Source of the DNA: Sepioteuthis lessoniana
Lineage: Eukaryota; Mollusca; Cephalopoda; Myopsida; Loliginidae
Assembly: GCA_963585895.1 (NCBI GenBank)
Contig: OY757939.1
Span: 39,925,641 to 39,989,640, forward strand
DNA length: 64,000 nt
Reading direction: 5' to 3'
Shown: in pieces, positions 1 through 11,101 of the stretch
Layout: every line of letters starts with the position of its first letter
Position numbering within the stretch: position 1 is the stretch's first letter
Notes under the pieces: generated by a model
Databases searched by the model: none
Told to the model about the DNA's origin: nothing
Seen by the model: the letters and a program-made list of their open reading frames with translations, nothing else
Program-made: the position numbers and the translations under genes

Positions 1-2050
1 CAAAACTGTACAAGTCATAGCTCAGCTCAAGAAAGAAGGGGTAAAAAAATAGTAAATACGATGTAAACAACTGGGGTCGAATTTGGTTACAGCAACCAGT
101 TAATGCAACCCATGGATAACGGGCTATTGCCAAGATTGTGTTCCACCTGGTTTGACTACATCTGTGTTCTTCATGACCTTCCACTTGTCTGCTCACATTG
201 TATTTTGTTCACTGAATTCAAGAAGGTTACTTGATGAAGTTACTGAAGTAGTGAACAGGATGATGGCTAGCGGTTACATGAAAATAATTCTCCAACACAA
301 AAAAAACAAAAAACGCACGAGTTAAAAATGTAACAACTTTTTTTTGTTCATATCATTTGTTGGTTTTAACTCTTCCCAAACGGTTCTAGTTGAGTCACAA
401 TGAAATATGCAATACAGTTGTAAATAGTCTTGCAGTAAGTCAAGTCTTTAGTATTCAAAGCCTGGCACAAGGTCTTATTTCTGTGGCTGTGGTTGATTCT
501 CTCTGGAGTCTCTCTTCTTACTCTAACTCTCTCTGACAGTCACAGTCTAATAATACACCAGGTTTTTGTATTTGGGGTCTGGCACAAGGTCTCAGTTCAG
601 GAGCAGATGTAGACAATCTCTCTTTGTAATCTCTTTTCTTACTGTAAGTCTCTTTGGACTTTGTCTGACCTGGCAAAACTTTCAGCTTATATTAAATCCA
701 GTGCCCAACTGGCATAGGAGTTGACTGGGTATGTTATTTTCTTATCCTTAATGTTAATTTCTCATTATCCAGTTTTTTTTAAACAGCTTTTCCAAACTTG
801 GGGAACTGCCCGACCCCTTTTTGGTGGTCTGGAGGCTGGATCCACCTTCTCAACTCCAACCTACTTTAATTTGTATCTCTCATCCTAACCTGGTATCAGT
901 AGGGTCTTAGAGGTCCCTTGTTCCTCCTATTCTTTCTGTATTCAACTTGTCCCTCATCTCTGGGTAGACATGCCTGTCTTTTTGTGATGAATCTGATTTT
1001 CAAAATGTGTAGGTGAAGAAAAGTTTCCAAATTTATCAGACAACCAAATTTTTCCTATCAAACTGACCACTTAACATTCTTAATGCAAACAATTCTCCTT
1101 TTCTGATACTTTCATAAATAAATCAGACATTTTTTTTATTTTGTCTCTAAATTTTAGTTGTCTAAATAATATTAGGCAATTAAGATTCTCTAATCAGACA
1201 TTCCTGGTCATCCCTCCACTGCAAGACAAATCATACCCTTCTGATAATCTTAGAAATAATCCAGACATTTTTTTTCGGCTGAACTGACTGCTTGTCCAAG
1301 TCATTTTGTTTTTTAGGTTTCCAATGTTTTTTGGTGGATCCAAATAATATTTAAACAATTAAGATTCTCTTAAGAGTAGAACTCTTAGCTTTTTCATTAA
1401 GTTTACTTACTTTTAATTGATTACCACTACTCCCCACTTCCAGTGTTCTGCAAAAAATGAATTCCGAGAATACTCTTGCCTTTTCTTTATTTACTCTTCA
1501 GGTTTATTCTGGTGAGAGAAGGCATGTCATACTTGGCAATATGGACTTGGTTGCTGATTTCTCACTTGTAATGTGGAAAACAGACAAATACTTTGTCCGT
1601 TGTTTACTTTATTCTTTGTCTAAAAAGCCAACTCTTAACTCTGTTGTCTATTGTTCTTCCTGAGACCAACCACAATGGACCCTGATTGAGAGAAGGCCTG
1701 CTTGATTTTGACATGATGTCACAAAGGTAGTTCATGAGTTTAGTGAGACAGGTAGTAATCATAATGTAATGTTGATTATGAAACTAAACTAAAAAAAGGT
1801 TTTAGAAATTTTTAAAAAAATTACATTTAAAAAAAAAAAAGAAAGAGGCTTGGATTTTATACTGAACTTTATTTAATATTCATTTCTAAAAAAATCATTA
1901 ATAAAAAAAATTTGTTTTTGCTGAATGTTGCATTAAAGTAGATAGAGTAAACATCTTATGTTTCATTAAATTTAAAAAAATTATTATCAACATTGTTTAA
2001 AGTTGCATGTTTTTATTTTAATTTGAATAATTTTTCTGTAAAGTTACAAT
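1..2050. other. No gene seen
   Basis: AT-rich sequence. A loose direct repeat is present around 445-560 and 565-680 (GCCTGGCACAAGGTCTTATT / GTCTGGCACAAGGTCTCAGT with T/C-rich text after each). No splice-bounded exon or recognisable transposon frame was found, although exons of the unknown plus-strand gene could hide here. Confidence 0.5.
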
Positions 2051-2055
2051 AGGGA

Positions 2056-2114
2056 AAAGTGGCGAGAGAGGGTCAGGGATATCCGTGCTACCAGCACGAC
2101 ATGATGATGATGAT
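2056..2114 (+). mobile_element. RTE LINE 3' end fragment
   Basis: GTGGCGAGAGAGGGTCAGGG and following bases match the last about 45 coding bases of the RTE at 44610-44660 almost exactly and end in ATGATGATGATG. It is a 5'-truncated copy. Confidence 0.85.
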
Positions 2115-2359
2115 TAAGTAAATACTCAAATATAGTAACAACTGAATTATCAACTTGGGAATAAACAAACATTTATCAAATAAACAAATTACAAGTAAAT
2201 GATCAATATAAGAATGAATATAAATAAGAAACAAATTCAAATACAAACCATAGTAGATTTAAAAAATCAAATAATTTTTATAGAAACATGTTACAGGTAT
2301 AGAATTTAGCTAAATGTTTAAAGTTTTCTTTATTTGCTTAACTTGTTACGAGTAATATT

Positions 2360-3742
2360 ATCATTTTCCCTAGAGCAAAAATTATTTAAGAGAGCATTTG
2401 TAGAGATCCAGATGAACATTCTTTCTATATTTTCTTTGTGATCCTCATCACAAGTGTCAACATTCAATGTTATGTATATGGCTAATTTCCTTTGATTTAC
2501 TTTTACTTTTCTTTTATCAGTTTATCAATTACAACATAATTATATAGAACAAAATTTGTAGTTGTATCATTAGGATACCATAGAGAACCTCTATTAATCC
2601 CCTGAAAATAACTGTTTATTTCAATTATTTCTTTCATATCTTTTTCAGATATTAAATTTTTGGAACTATTGCATTTAATTTTCTTAAAAACTACATAATA
2701 GCAATAACCTACTTAGTATAGTAAAAACAGGAAAAATTCTGCATTTAACATCATCCTCAATTTATACACATCTAACTTTTGCTCCTCTGTTACTTCACTC
2801 CAGTTTGGTTCTTGTAAATTCTTCAAATCAATTTTAATGTATTGTTGATTAAGTAGTAAGCTCAATATTAAAACAGATAGCACTCTGATTTTTTTCTACA
2901 CTCAAACACTTGTATTGTGATATTATACTGATCCCCACTAAGTCACTGGTACTGACCAAACCTTTCCTCAAGGTGATCAGTTTGAAGTTTGCCAGGTAAT
3001 ATGTGAGGCATTTTCAATTCTTCTATGCAATACTTGGTCAGTTCTAGAAATGTATAGGTTGTATGATGAAAATTAGTGAAGGTTTCCTTTCTTGTACATT
3101 TTTTTTTATTTTTTAAGAAGAGGAATTTCTTTCAGAAATGCTATTCCAAGATTCTAACTAGTCACAAAATACTGAGAAATGTACAATTTTCTTCATTTAC
3201 TCTAAGTGGATTACATTATTTATTTCAAAGCTGACAACGTTTATATGGTGTTTTTACAGTCAGTATTGTCCACCAACTATAAAATATGTTTATACATTCT
3301 GCAACTTCTGCAAAATTTGGTAATCATTTGTTTTTCCAAGGTCAATAATCTCTGAATAGTGTACTCATTAAAAATTTGCAGTACTAGGAGAAAGTGCCTT
3401 TGAGGTTAATTTATATCAGTAGTCAAAAACTGACTGGGATTCCATAGCATGAAGTTTCTGTAAGGTACAAAATGGATCACTTTGGATACTATCTAATTCA
3501 GGATTTTTATTATGACAAAATTTTTGGAACAGTGTGCATTTACTTGCATCTTTTTTACCAAGCCAATTGTTTCTAATGCATTTCAATATATGGACTGAAT
3601 CAAATAGGAAGAAAAGAGGTCTTGACTTCATAATTGGGTGCAGATATACTATCGAAAGCTTTAGTGGACTACAAAAGAAAGATATAACTTTTTTAGTTAT
3701 AGTATCATTATCAGTAATGATTGATAATACTTGAAAGCCTAT
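2360..3742 (-). pseudogene. P-element/THAP9-like transposase pseudogene
   Basis: The minus strand reads GFQVLSIITDNDTI, VYLHPIMKSRPLFFLFDSVH, ILKCIRNNWLGKKDASKC and YKLTSKALSPS from 3742 down to about 3350. After decayed sequence, GINRGSLWYPNDTTTNFVLY and RKLAIYITLNVDTCDE appear at 2700-2400. These are characteristic of P-type (THAP9-related) DNA transposases; the VHILKCIRNNW block is diagnostic. Several stops and frameshifts, no THAP zinc finger and no terminal repeats were found. Confidence 0.75.
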
Positions 3743-3756
3743 CGCTTCTAAGGGGG

Positions 3757-3818
3757 GTGTCCTCGTGGCGTAATGGTTAAAGCGATGGACTGCGGAATCG
3801 TAGTAAGCGAGTTTGAAA
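3757..3818 (+). mobile_element. SINE A head fragment (tRNA-derived)
   Basis: GGCGTAATGGTTAAAGCGATGG (A-box-like) and a degenerate B box GCGAGTTTGAA. Only the tRNA-like head is present; the core and tail are missing. Confidence 0.75.
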
Positions 3819-3880
3819 AAAAAATTATTCTTTTTCTATCTTATCATCTATTAAAATTTGCCACCCTTCGAGAGGGGGGG

Positions 3881-4112
3881 GGGGTCTTTGTGGTGTAATG
3901 TTTAAAGCACTGGATTGCAGGATTGTAGTTGGTGAGTTTGAACTCCAGTCATGCTATTATGTTCACTTTTGTACAAATACCCTTGGGAAAGGTATGAACC
4001 CCATTATCCTCCCATCTATGGGGTTAAGTAGCACCACTACTGTTCTTCTAGAAGGATGGATTTGGCATTAAATAACCCAAGAAGGTTGAAATGCCATTAA
4101 AATAACCAAATC
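3881..4112 (+). mobile_element. SINE A, full length
   Basis: tRNA-like head (GTGGTGTAATGTTTAAAGC; B box GAGTTTGAACTCC), central core (ACCCTTGGGAAAGGTATGAA through TCCTCCCATC), then GGATTTGGCATTAAATAACC and a GGTTGAAATGCC hairpin tail. Followed by (CTA)n(CA)n. The shared core with a tRNA head fits the cephalopod Ceph-SINE layout (inference). Confidence 0.8.
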
Positions 4113-4798
4113 AAACTCTTCCTAACTTGTTTAGCTACCCTTTTAATACTACTACTACTACTACTACACACACACACACATATCTATTTATCTACATACA
4201 TATTTGCTACTTATGTTCTCATATTTCTGTACAGATACACCCACTCCTTTGAGGCATATATGCATACCTATAGGGTTGTAAATATTCTTTTAAGGTGGCA
4301 ATTGTGACATAATGTTTATTGTTGTAGGAAATGTTGTATGAATGCTGCCAAATTGTCTCATGTCAAAAAGAAACAGGTTTATTAAATTCTTTTTTGAAAT
4401 TAATTCAGTTTTGTTTTTTAAGATATTTGAATAATTTTTTATAAATTTTTATCAACAAATTATAAATCAAATAACTTTATAAAAATACTAAAAAATACTA
4501 TTTCTGTCTCATAATAGTTGTTGCATTTACTTATAAATTTTATACACTAATGTACCAGGTATTGTGGGACGTAGGTAGTAATAGAAAATCAATGTAAGGC
4601 TTTTCTTGGCATTTCAAGAAAAAATATTCTCATTGCATTAAGGCTTCTAATGTTGGCTGATCTAGTAAAACCACTTTCAATTTATGTATGAAGAATTGTC
4701 AATTTGTTGGAACCTGTTTTACAAAATACGAGGTGCATACGATAAGTTTCCAGACTTTTTTGTATGGGTACTTTTATTGATAGTTCACACATGAAACT

Positions 4799-5182
4799 CT
4801 AGTCCTCTTCAAAGTAATCTCCTCTGGCTGCAATGCACTTGTTGTACCGTTCCAACAACTTTTGGAAGGCCCCATGGAAATCCTCTTGTGTGAGCATGTC
4901 AATGACCTTCGTCACAGCCTCTTTCATCTCCTCAATTGTCTCATGACGACAGTCTCTGAGCTTAGGGAATAACCAAAAGTCACAGAGAGCAAGGTCTGGG
5001 CTATAGGGAGGGTGAGAAACTATCTTGATGCCCATCTTGGTCAAATAGTCTGTGACAAGGATGGAGTTGTGGACTGGTGCATTGTCCTGGTCGAAATGCC
5101 ACTGACCCGATTTGAGGAGTGCTGGCCTCTTCCCTAGGAATCTCTTCCTGAACTCCCTTAAAACTTCAACATAGTAACCCTA
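4799..5182 (-). pseudogene. Mariner transposase C-terminal half (D34D)
   Basis: Open from the telomere-like junction to the stop at 4799: YVEVLREFRKRFLGKRPALL, SGQWHFDQDNAPVHNS, then HPPYSPDLALCDFWLFPKLR. The last two catalytic Asp are present; the first is lost with the internal deletion, so no active enzyme is encoded. Confidence 0.85.
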
Positions 5183-5196
5183 ACCCTAACCCTTTG
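5179..5196. repeat. Interstitial telomere-like (TAACCC)3
   Basis: Three TAACCC units (TTAGGG on the minus strand) lie exactly where the mariner transposase frame jumps from its N-terminal to its C-terminal part. Confidence 0.85.
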
Positions 5197-5964
5197 GCCA
5201 ATCAACTCTGGTGTATTGACTTCCTTACTCCTCCCACACCTCTCATCATCCCTCACAGACTCCCTGCCTTCCTTGAATCTCTTATGCCACTCAAAAACTC
5301 ATGCTCGATTCATGCAAGATGGTCAAAAAGCAATCTGAAGCATTCCATATGTTTTTGTGGCATTTTTTCCAAGTTTAAAACAGAATTTTATTGCAGATCG
5401 TTCTTCTAAAGTGTCAGATTGCATTTTTGAAATTCACCAGCTGTGACAATCAGGCTTTAGTAGGGTGTATTCCAATTGCTGCTGTAGCTGTTCATTTGAA
5501 CCTGAAATTATGAAAATAGATCAGTCATCTCATAACATACTTAATTGTCAAGAGTCTACAACAATTTCAAATGCCCATACAAAAAAAGTCTGGAAACTTA
5601 TCGTATGCACCTTGTATTAACATGGACAGCTTTTTATACTTTTCAAATAAAATTGTAAAATGACTTTTTCCTTAAGAATCATGTCAGATCATTGATGTTC
5701 TGATTTACTTAGATAAGAATGAATTAATAGATTGTCAAACATTTTCTTAAATGCATGACTTTTATTTCCATATTCACCCAAATATTTTTCCCCAAACATT
5801 TTCGAAGTTTTAATGACTTCTATGATAATTATGCTTATTTAAATTGAAACATTAGCCAAAAAAATTCATGTTCATTCTGTCATTATGTTATGAACATTGT
5901 GTTGAATTTTTATTTATTTATTTATTTTTTTAAATGAAACAATTTTTCAAATTTTTTTCTTCAG

Positions 5965-6155
5965 GCCTCATGATTGATCGAGAAGCTGTGACTAGTTTTT
6001 ATAAAAATGAGCCAATGATTTTGGAAAGTGAAAAGACTGATGGGGAAGTGATTGCCACTGCAAAAGAGAATCTCTACAACAATGATTTCACCTGGTTACA
6101 GCTGAATGCATTTCATGAAATATTACACACTTCACCAGACAGACACAGCATTGAG
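5965..6155 (+). CDS. Penultimate coding exon of unrecognised host gene
   Basis: 63 codons in one open frame between a strong acceptor (T-rich tract, TCTTCAG) and a GAG/GTAAAA donor. The peptide includes MIDREAVTSFYKNEPMILES and FTWLQLNAFHEILHTSPDR, with balanced host-like composition unlike the surrounding AT-rich noise. It joins exon 9785-9928 in phase 0. The frame runs open a little upstream into the T-rich tract, but the acceptor makes 5965 the likely exon start. Upstream exons are not visible, so most of the gene lies left of the window. I do not recognise the family and see no catalytic motif; the peptide looks helical. Confidence 0.7.
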
Positions 6156-6208
6156 GTAAAACTCAAATCTCAATTTTATTCATTTTAATCTTGAGTGAGG
6201 GGGGATAA

Positions 6209-6230
6209 TATATATATATATATATATATA
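6209..6230. repeat. (TA)n microsatellite
   Basis: Pure TA run of about 11 units, just downstream of exon 5965-6155. Confidence 0.9.
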
Positions 6231-7002
6231 ATACAATGTGACTTATGGTCTCACTACACAATTATGAGAAATTTTGTTTTTTTTAACTTGTTACTGTAAC
6301 AATAAAAAAATTTATGATGATTTAATTTCATTTGAAGCTCAGATTTTTGTCACTTTTTTTGCTAGTTATTCAAGAATATTTTGGAATACTTATATAATAT
6401 CAATGCTTCTCAGATTGATAGGCTTGAAAAATGTCATTATTTGAAAAACCACTTCATATTTCTTGAATGTCATTTGATCAATTGTCAAACTTTAAAAATG
6501 AATATATAGGAGTCTAAAAATAAGTACACCTTTAATACTTATATATACAAAAAGGTACCAACATGAAAATCACTAGGTCTTCAGAGGATGAATTTGGATT
6601 ATTTGCTAATGCTAAATGTTTCCGTGTTTAGACCTTCATGAGAACAAGTTATTAAATGAAATAAAAAAAGATGAAAGTTTTAAAACATTCAATTTTGTGT
6701 GATGTAATTAGCATTCCAAAATTTATTTTAAAAAAATCCATATAACATCAGTCTATTTATCTATTTATGTTAGTTTGTATATATCAATTTATCATAAACA
6801 TTCCATAACATGTCTATCCATCTTTATCTAATCTTTGTCTGTTTATTTAAATAATATAAACAAACTCAAATGTCTTGATGAAAGTCTAAAAACTCAAAAA
6901 TATTTAATGCTGTTAAATAATTCAATAAACAAAATCATCCTTTGCACATTTTCATCCTGTTAGATTTATTTCCAGTTTCTCTCTCTCTCTCTCTCTATAT
7001 AT

Positions 7003-7169
7003 TTTCTTTAAAGAAAAAAACCAAAGACCGGTTATTTTAGGATTATAAATTTATTTCCATCCTGTTTTGCGTTTCTGATGTAAACCAAAAAAACGAAGAA
7101 AAATATAACGGGACTTCTTCAGATCTTATGGATAAAATAACCAGTCTTTGGTTTTTTCTTTAAAGAAAG
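7003..7169. mobile_element. Foldback element (about 36-bp arms)
   Basis: TTCTTTAAAGAAAAAAACC, AAAGACCGGTTATTTTA at the left matches, as reverse complement, TAAAATAACCAGTCTTTGG and TTTTTTCTTTAAAGAA at the right, with about 95 bp between. No ORF. Confidence 0.8.
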
Positions 7170-7288
7170 TATTGCTCTGTAAAATTAATTACATTGAGCT
7201 CTCTACCAGGAAAATTTAAATGTTCAGCTCTTGAATGATTTTCTTGTCCTGAAGGAATTACTCCCAACTCTGGTTTAACTGGACCGAA

Positions 7289-7293
7289 CAATA

Positions 7294-7383
<90 letters not shown>
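7289..7383. repeat. (TA)n(TG)n microsatellite
   Basis: About 95 bp, mostly TA with a short TG interruption. Confidence 0.95.
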
Positions 7384-7384
<1 letters not shown>

Positions 7385-7559
7385 TGCTATTTTTAAAAAA
7401 TTTTTTTAATGAAATTATGTGTATTTATTACATCAGCAGTTTTCGATTTTATTTATTTTTTTTTTTTTCAATTTCAAGACTGCTTTCTTCCTGCTAAATC
7501 ATTCCGTGCCTGTTTGTAAATTCTAGTTATTTAATGTGAAGTAGACAAAAGGAAGGAAA

Positions 7560-8140
7560 TGTTACCAATGTTTGTTTTTCAATGGCCAAACCTGTTTGCA
7601 TTCGAGGGTTGAATCCCCGAACAACCTTTTCATATTGTCTCTCTCTCTCTCTCTCTCTCAAGCAGAGGAGCATTAATGCTATCTACCCACATGTACTATC
7701 CTACTGTGAGAATCTTTCCTCTTTCACGGGCTAATAGACTTTGTTCTATTTTTTTACACTGGCTTGAAGAACCTGGGGTCCTTCGTGTCTCAGTAATTCT
7801 TTTGTCTTCCACCCGGAGTAAAATGGCTATGGTTCGTCTGCCCGCTACGGACCCTGCTCAAAAACTAATTTTCTTACTATTTACTTCCGCTGAGGGGAGG
7901 GAGTCCCCACTTCCGTTTTGGGGTCCCGGCCAATCATTTGGCTTCTCTCTTCTTCCTCTTGGTGTCCGGCGACCTGGGTAAGGTCACCAAGTACCAACAT
8001 CTGTTTATCCCCTTTGTGACCTACATTCTTCCTTCACAGTCACTTTTTTGACGGCTTGATACTGTCAATTCAAATACGTGGAGTAGTAATTTTATCTCCC
8101 TCCTCCCAGTGGGATATCGCGTGACACTACTCAGAGTCTA
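7560..8140. other. GC-richer block of unknown nature
   Basis: After a (CT)n run the base composition rises sharply (CCCGGCCAATCATTTGGC, GGTGTCCGGCGACCTGGG, GGGATATCGCGTGACAC). A 101-codon plus-strand frame at 7676-7981 matches nothing I know. Could be a solo LTR or other repeat; it lies in the last intron of the unknown gene. Confidence 0.4.
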
Positions 8141-8289
8141 AAATCATTTATTTTGTGCATGTTTTCATCTCTAAATATTGTTTTATTATAAGAAATATAT
8201 TAAAGTAAATGTCTGAAATTATTTTTCCTGGCCTGTGCCAGGTTTTTATGCTATTGATATTATAATTCTGTATTTTCACCCCTTTTTTT

Positions 8290-8511
8290 TCCTCCCCCTG
8301 AGTGGTTAACATGTTGAACTGTGACATCATAGTAAACTCAAGTCACATTATGTTCACTTTTAGACCAATACTCATAAAAATAAAGTATGAACCCTCATAT
8401 CCTCTCTTGGCAATGGGTAAACTAGTATCACTACTGTTTTACAAGAATGGATTTGGTATGAAATAACCCACAAAGGTTGATATACCATTAAATAAAGAAA
8501 CCAAATCATCA
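8290..8511 (+). mobile_element. SINE A, diverged
   Basis: Head CTGAGTGGTTAACATGTTG, core with AGTATGAACCCTCATATCC, tail GGTATGAAATAACCC/GGTTGATATACC. Confidence 0.7.
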
Positions 8512-8547
8512 TTTTTCTATTTATCTTTCAGCAGATCAATCCAAATA

Positions 8548-8716
8548 ATTTTTGGTTTGTTTAATGGCAAATCAAACTTCATGGATTATTTAATGCCAAA
8601 GTTCTATCTTTATAGAACAGCAGTGGTGCTAGTTAACCCATAGCTAGGGGTGGGGGAATAAGGGTATTAGTTTGAAAGGGAACATAATTACACGACTGAA
8701 GCTCAAATTTGTCCAT
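8548..8716 (-). mobile_element. SINE A, 5'-truncated, opposite strand
   Basis: Hairpin tail (TTTAATGGCAAATC ... TTATTTAATGCC on the plus strand), then CTAGTTAACCCATAGCT core. It forms a tail-to-tail pair with the copy at 8290-8511. Confidence 0.65.
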
Positions 8717-8939
8717 TTCACAGGGACTCCCCGACCTCAAATAATTGTGATATCCAGATAATTAATAGCCTTAATCAAACAAATAAGATTAAAACTAATT
8801 TTGGGGGTAAAGGGCATATCCATAAAACTTAGAAAATTGTTGGTTGAAAACCTGAACTTTTTCTTTCTCTTATATACATTTTCCAATAGAAAATTTACTA
8901 AAATGAAATCTTATAACCCACAAATAGGTATATGATGTA

Positions 8940-8989
<50 letters not shown>

Positions 8990-9208
8990 AAATGAAGTGT
9001 AATGTGTATCTTTTCTTCATGGAACTCTAATTAAATATATTACACAAGTTAAAATAACCATCTATATATTTATGGCTGTATTTTCTTCTTGAGTAAATTT
9101 TAAAAACTCTCAGAAATAAGGTTTTTAGTTGTATATTTTATCTGTTATATTCTTATCTTAAATAATGATGGAATTTCCATTGGTATGGAAGACAGAAGAG
9201 ACTATAAG

Positions 9209-9450
9209 TAAGTAATGTTGGCAACCAGAAGGCTCCCTTTTCAATAGCTACTACACTGAAGTGTAGGGGAGGGTGCTACTCCTTTCCCTGGATTGCTCCA
9301 CTTTACCCTTGATATGTACCTTATATTGCTGAATGTTAAGCAAGGAGGTATCAAGTACCATTTTTAAAGTCTTTGGTATGATGCGACCTGGGATTGAACA
9401 CGGGTTTACCAGACCATTGGTGAACACTCTACCCACTAAGCCAATGAGAA
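9209..9450 (-). mobile_element. SINE B (second tRNA-derived family)
   Basis: The minus strand has head CTTAGTGGGTAGAGTGTTC (A box), B box GTTCAATCCC, body GGTACTTGATACCTCCTTGC and GCAATCCAGGGAAAGGAGTA, and end CCTTCTGGTTGCCAAC. No Ceph-type core and no hairpin tail. Confidence 0.85.
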
Positions 9451-9784
9451 GTGACTTTACAATCTTGTAATTTTATTGGCCCTCTACTTATAACATGCTT
9501 GTAAAAAATACACTAGAAATGATAAGCATGACATTGTTTAATATAATTTGATAATGTATTAGAAAACTATGTGATTTGGGAATCGGAGTATTTGCTTAGG
9601 AAGTATTCTTTCTTGCATATTATGAAAAGTTCTTGACCCAACCAAGAAACTTTCGGATGAATATTTGGAAAAGCATGCATATTTCATGGATCCAGGTCAT
9701 TCCCTTCTTTGTTAGGCTGAGAACTTTTCAGCAATTTTCTAAAACTTATTGTTTTGGATCTAATGCATTTTTTTCTGCTTTCAG

Positions 9785-9928
9785 GATTGTCTTCGAACAC
9801 TGGATTCCCAAGTTGGCAAACTTTTAGAAAGCATGTTTTCCAAAATGTTGGTAGCTGTCCTTCTAACTGGTCGTAACAGTGAAAAATATGAATGTGAAAA
9901 TGCAATGACTTTGGTGAAGATTACTTAA
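9785..9928 (+). CDS. Last coding exon of the same unrecognised gene
   Basis: Acceptor TTTCAG, then 47 codons and TAA. The peptide begins DCLRTLDSQVGKLLESMFSK, continues MLVAVLLTGRNSEKYE and ends LVKIT. Together with 5965-6155 it gives a 110-residue, mainly helical C-terminus. The gene is convergent with METTL17, with about 3.4 kb between stop codons. No canonical AATAAA was seen in the next 300 bp. Confidence 0.65.
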   Translation, partial: DCLRTLDSQVGKLLESMFSKMLVAVLLTGRNSEKYECENAMTLVKIT

Positions 9929-10500
9929 AAGTCTCTTCCAGCCAAACACATTTCCACAAGCAGCAAAATTTAGGAGAAAAAAAAATTATTAAAAAAAAAT
10001 ATTTTTAAAAATCTTCATTCTAGAAATATTTGCTTTTCATTTTACAAAAAGTAAATGGTCAGGAGGTATATTTATTTATTTTTATTTTTTTTCAAGGCAG
10101 ACGTAAATGAAAATTTCTGAGGTGCTCTACATGTTTACAAAATCCTTTATATTACGTTCATCTCATGATAGTTTTGTTTGTATGTAGATTATTACATATT
10201 CTAAACGTAATTTCTATTATGAGAAAGAGGTAATATGAAGAATTGGCCCCAAAAGATAAATATACATCAGACCTTCCTATGTCGTCAGGGTATCATCTCT
10301 TTTGCTTTTCAGTTAGTCATCCCTAGCTCTGTCAGCTTTCTCTATGGCCCTTTTTCTTTTAGCTGTTACCTAGGGAAATTGCCACAGATATATTCTATTA
10401 TGGAAGACTGGAGATGCCAAAGCAGATGAGATGATAAAATCAACTTACCCCTAAACTAAATAGTCTATGATTGTTATCAAAGTAGTAATTTACTAAGCTT

Positions 10501-10597
10501 TTTGGTTAGGAGTGGCACAAGGCCATATGAATGGGGCATCCAATGAGACTCAAACTCGCTCATTTGCTTGTCTAACCATTACACCACCCGAGGTACC
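10501..10597 (-). mobile_element. tRNA-like SINE head fragment
   Basis: The minus strand reads GGGTGGTGTAATGGTTAGAC and GCGAGTTTGAGTCTC, A- and B-box-like. Only the head is clear. Confidence 0.55.
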
Positions 10598-10743
10598 CAT
10601 AATGGTTATCAAAGTAAGAAAAGTTTGAACATTTACTCAAGATGCAGTTAATACAAACAATGTTATTGAAGAAAGATAGATATATCAACTGAAAAAGGCA
10701 AAACATGAGAATGATATTGTTACAACTACGACAAAAACCTCTG

Positions 10744-10779
<36 letters not shown>

Positions 10780-11101
10780 CAGGGATTTTCAGACAAAAAT
10801 TGGAAGTGGACATTTTTTTTTCAAATATTTTCTCATATGGCATTTAATTTTCCAGTCGCTTTTTATCAAAATTCACTGTAATCATCTTCAATTAGCATTG
10901 ATAGTTTATCTTTTATTATTTCTGATTGATGATGCTGTGAGTTTTGATAAATAAACAATTGGAAAATTAAAATGATAGAAAATACCAAAATAATAACCCT
11001 TCTCAATTGTTTATTTTTTTCGTGTACAAAATTTATGAAAAAATTTTTTAATGTGTTAAGTTTTTTTTTTTTTTTTTAAAGAAATGATTCTATTTTGACA
11101 G

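Larger units (their letters stand above)
4729..5614 (-). mobile_element. Mariner transposon, internally deleted, with about 40-bp TIRs
   Basis: The ends are inverted repeats reading c(g/a)aggtgcatacgataag inward, about 40 bp each (4729-4768 and 5575-5614), flanked by TA duplications at 4727-4728 and 5615-5616. Inside, the minus strand carries a mariner transposase: N-terminal part at about 5430-5200 (stops present), and C-terminal part at about 5180-4799 with DNAPVHNSILV and HPPYSPDLALCDFW, i.e. second and third catalytic Asp separated by 34 residues. The segment with the first catalytic Asp is missing. The deletion junction holds a telomere-like repeat. Confidence 0.88.

Noticed and set aside
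3757..3818. tRNA gene
   Set aside because: It has A- and B-box-like parts but no complete cloverleaf. The same head is followed elsewhere by a SINE core and tail, so it is a SINE head.
4148..4180. CRISPR-like or regulatory repeat
   Set aside because: Simple (CTA)n(CA)n microsatellite at a SINE end in a eukaryotic genome.
5934..6188. Starting the plus-strand gene at ATG 5934
   Set aside because: The first codons are the polypyrimidine tract of a good splice acceptor. The peptide MKQFFKFF is an artefact of T-rich intron sequence.
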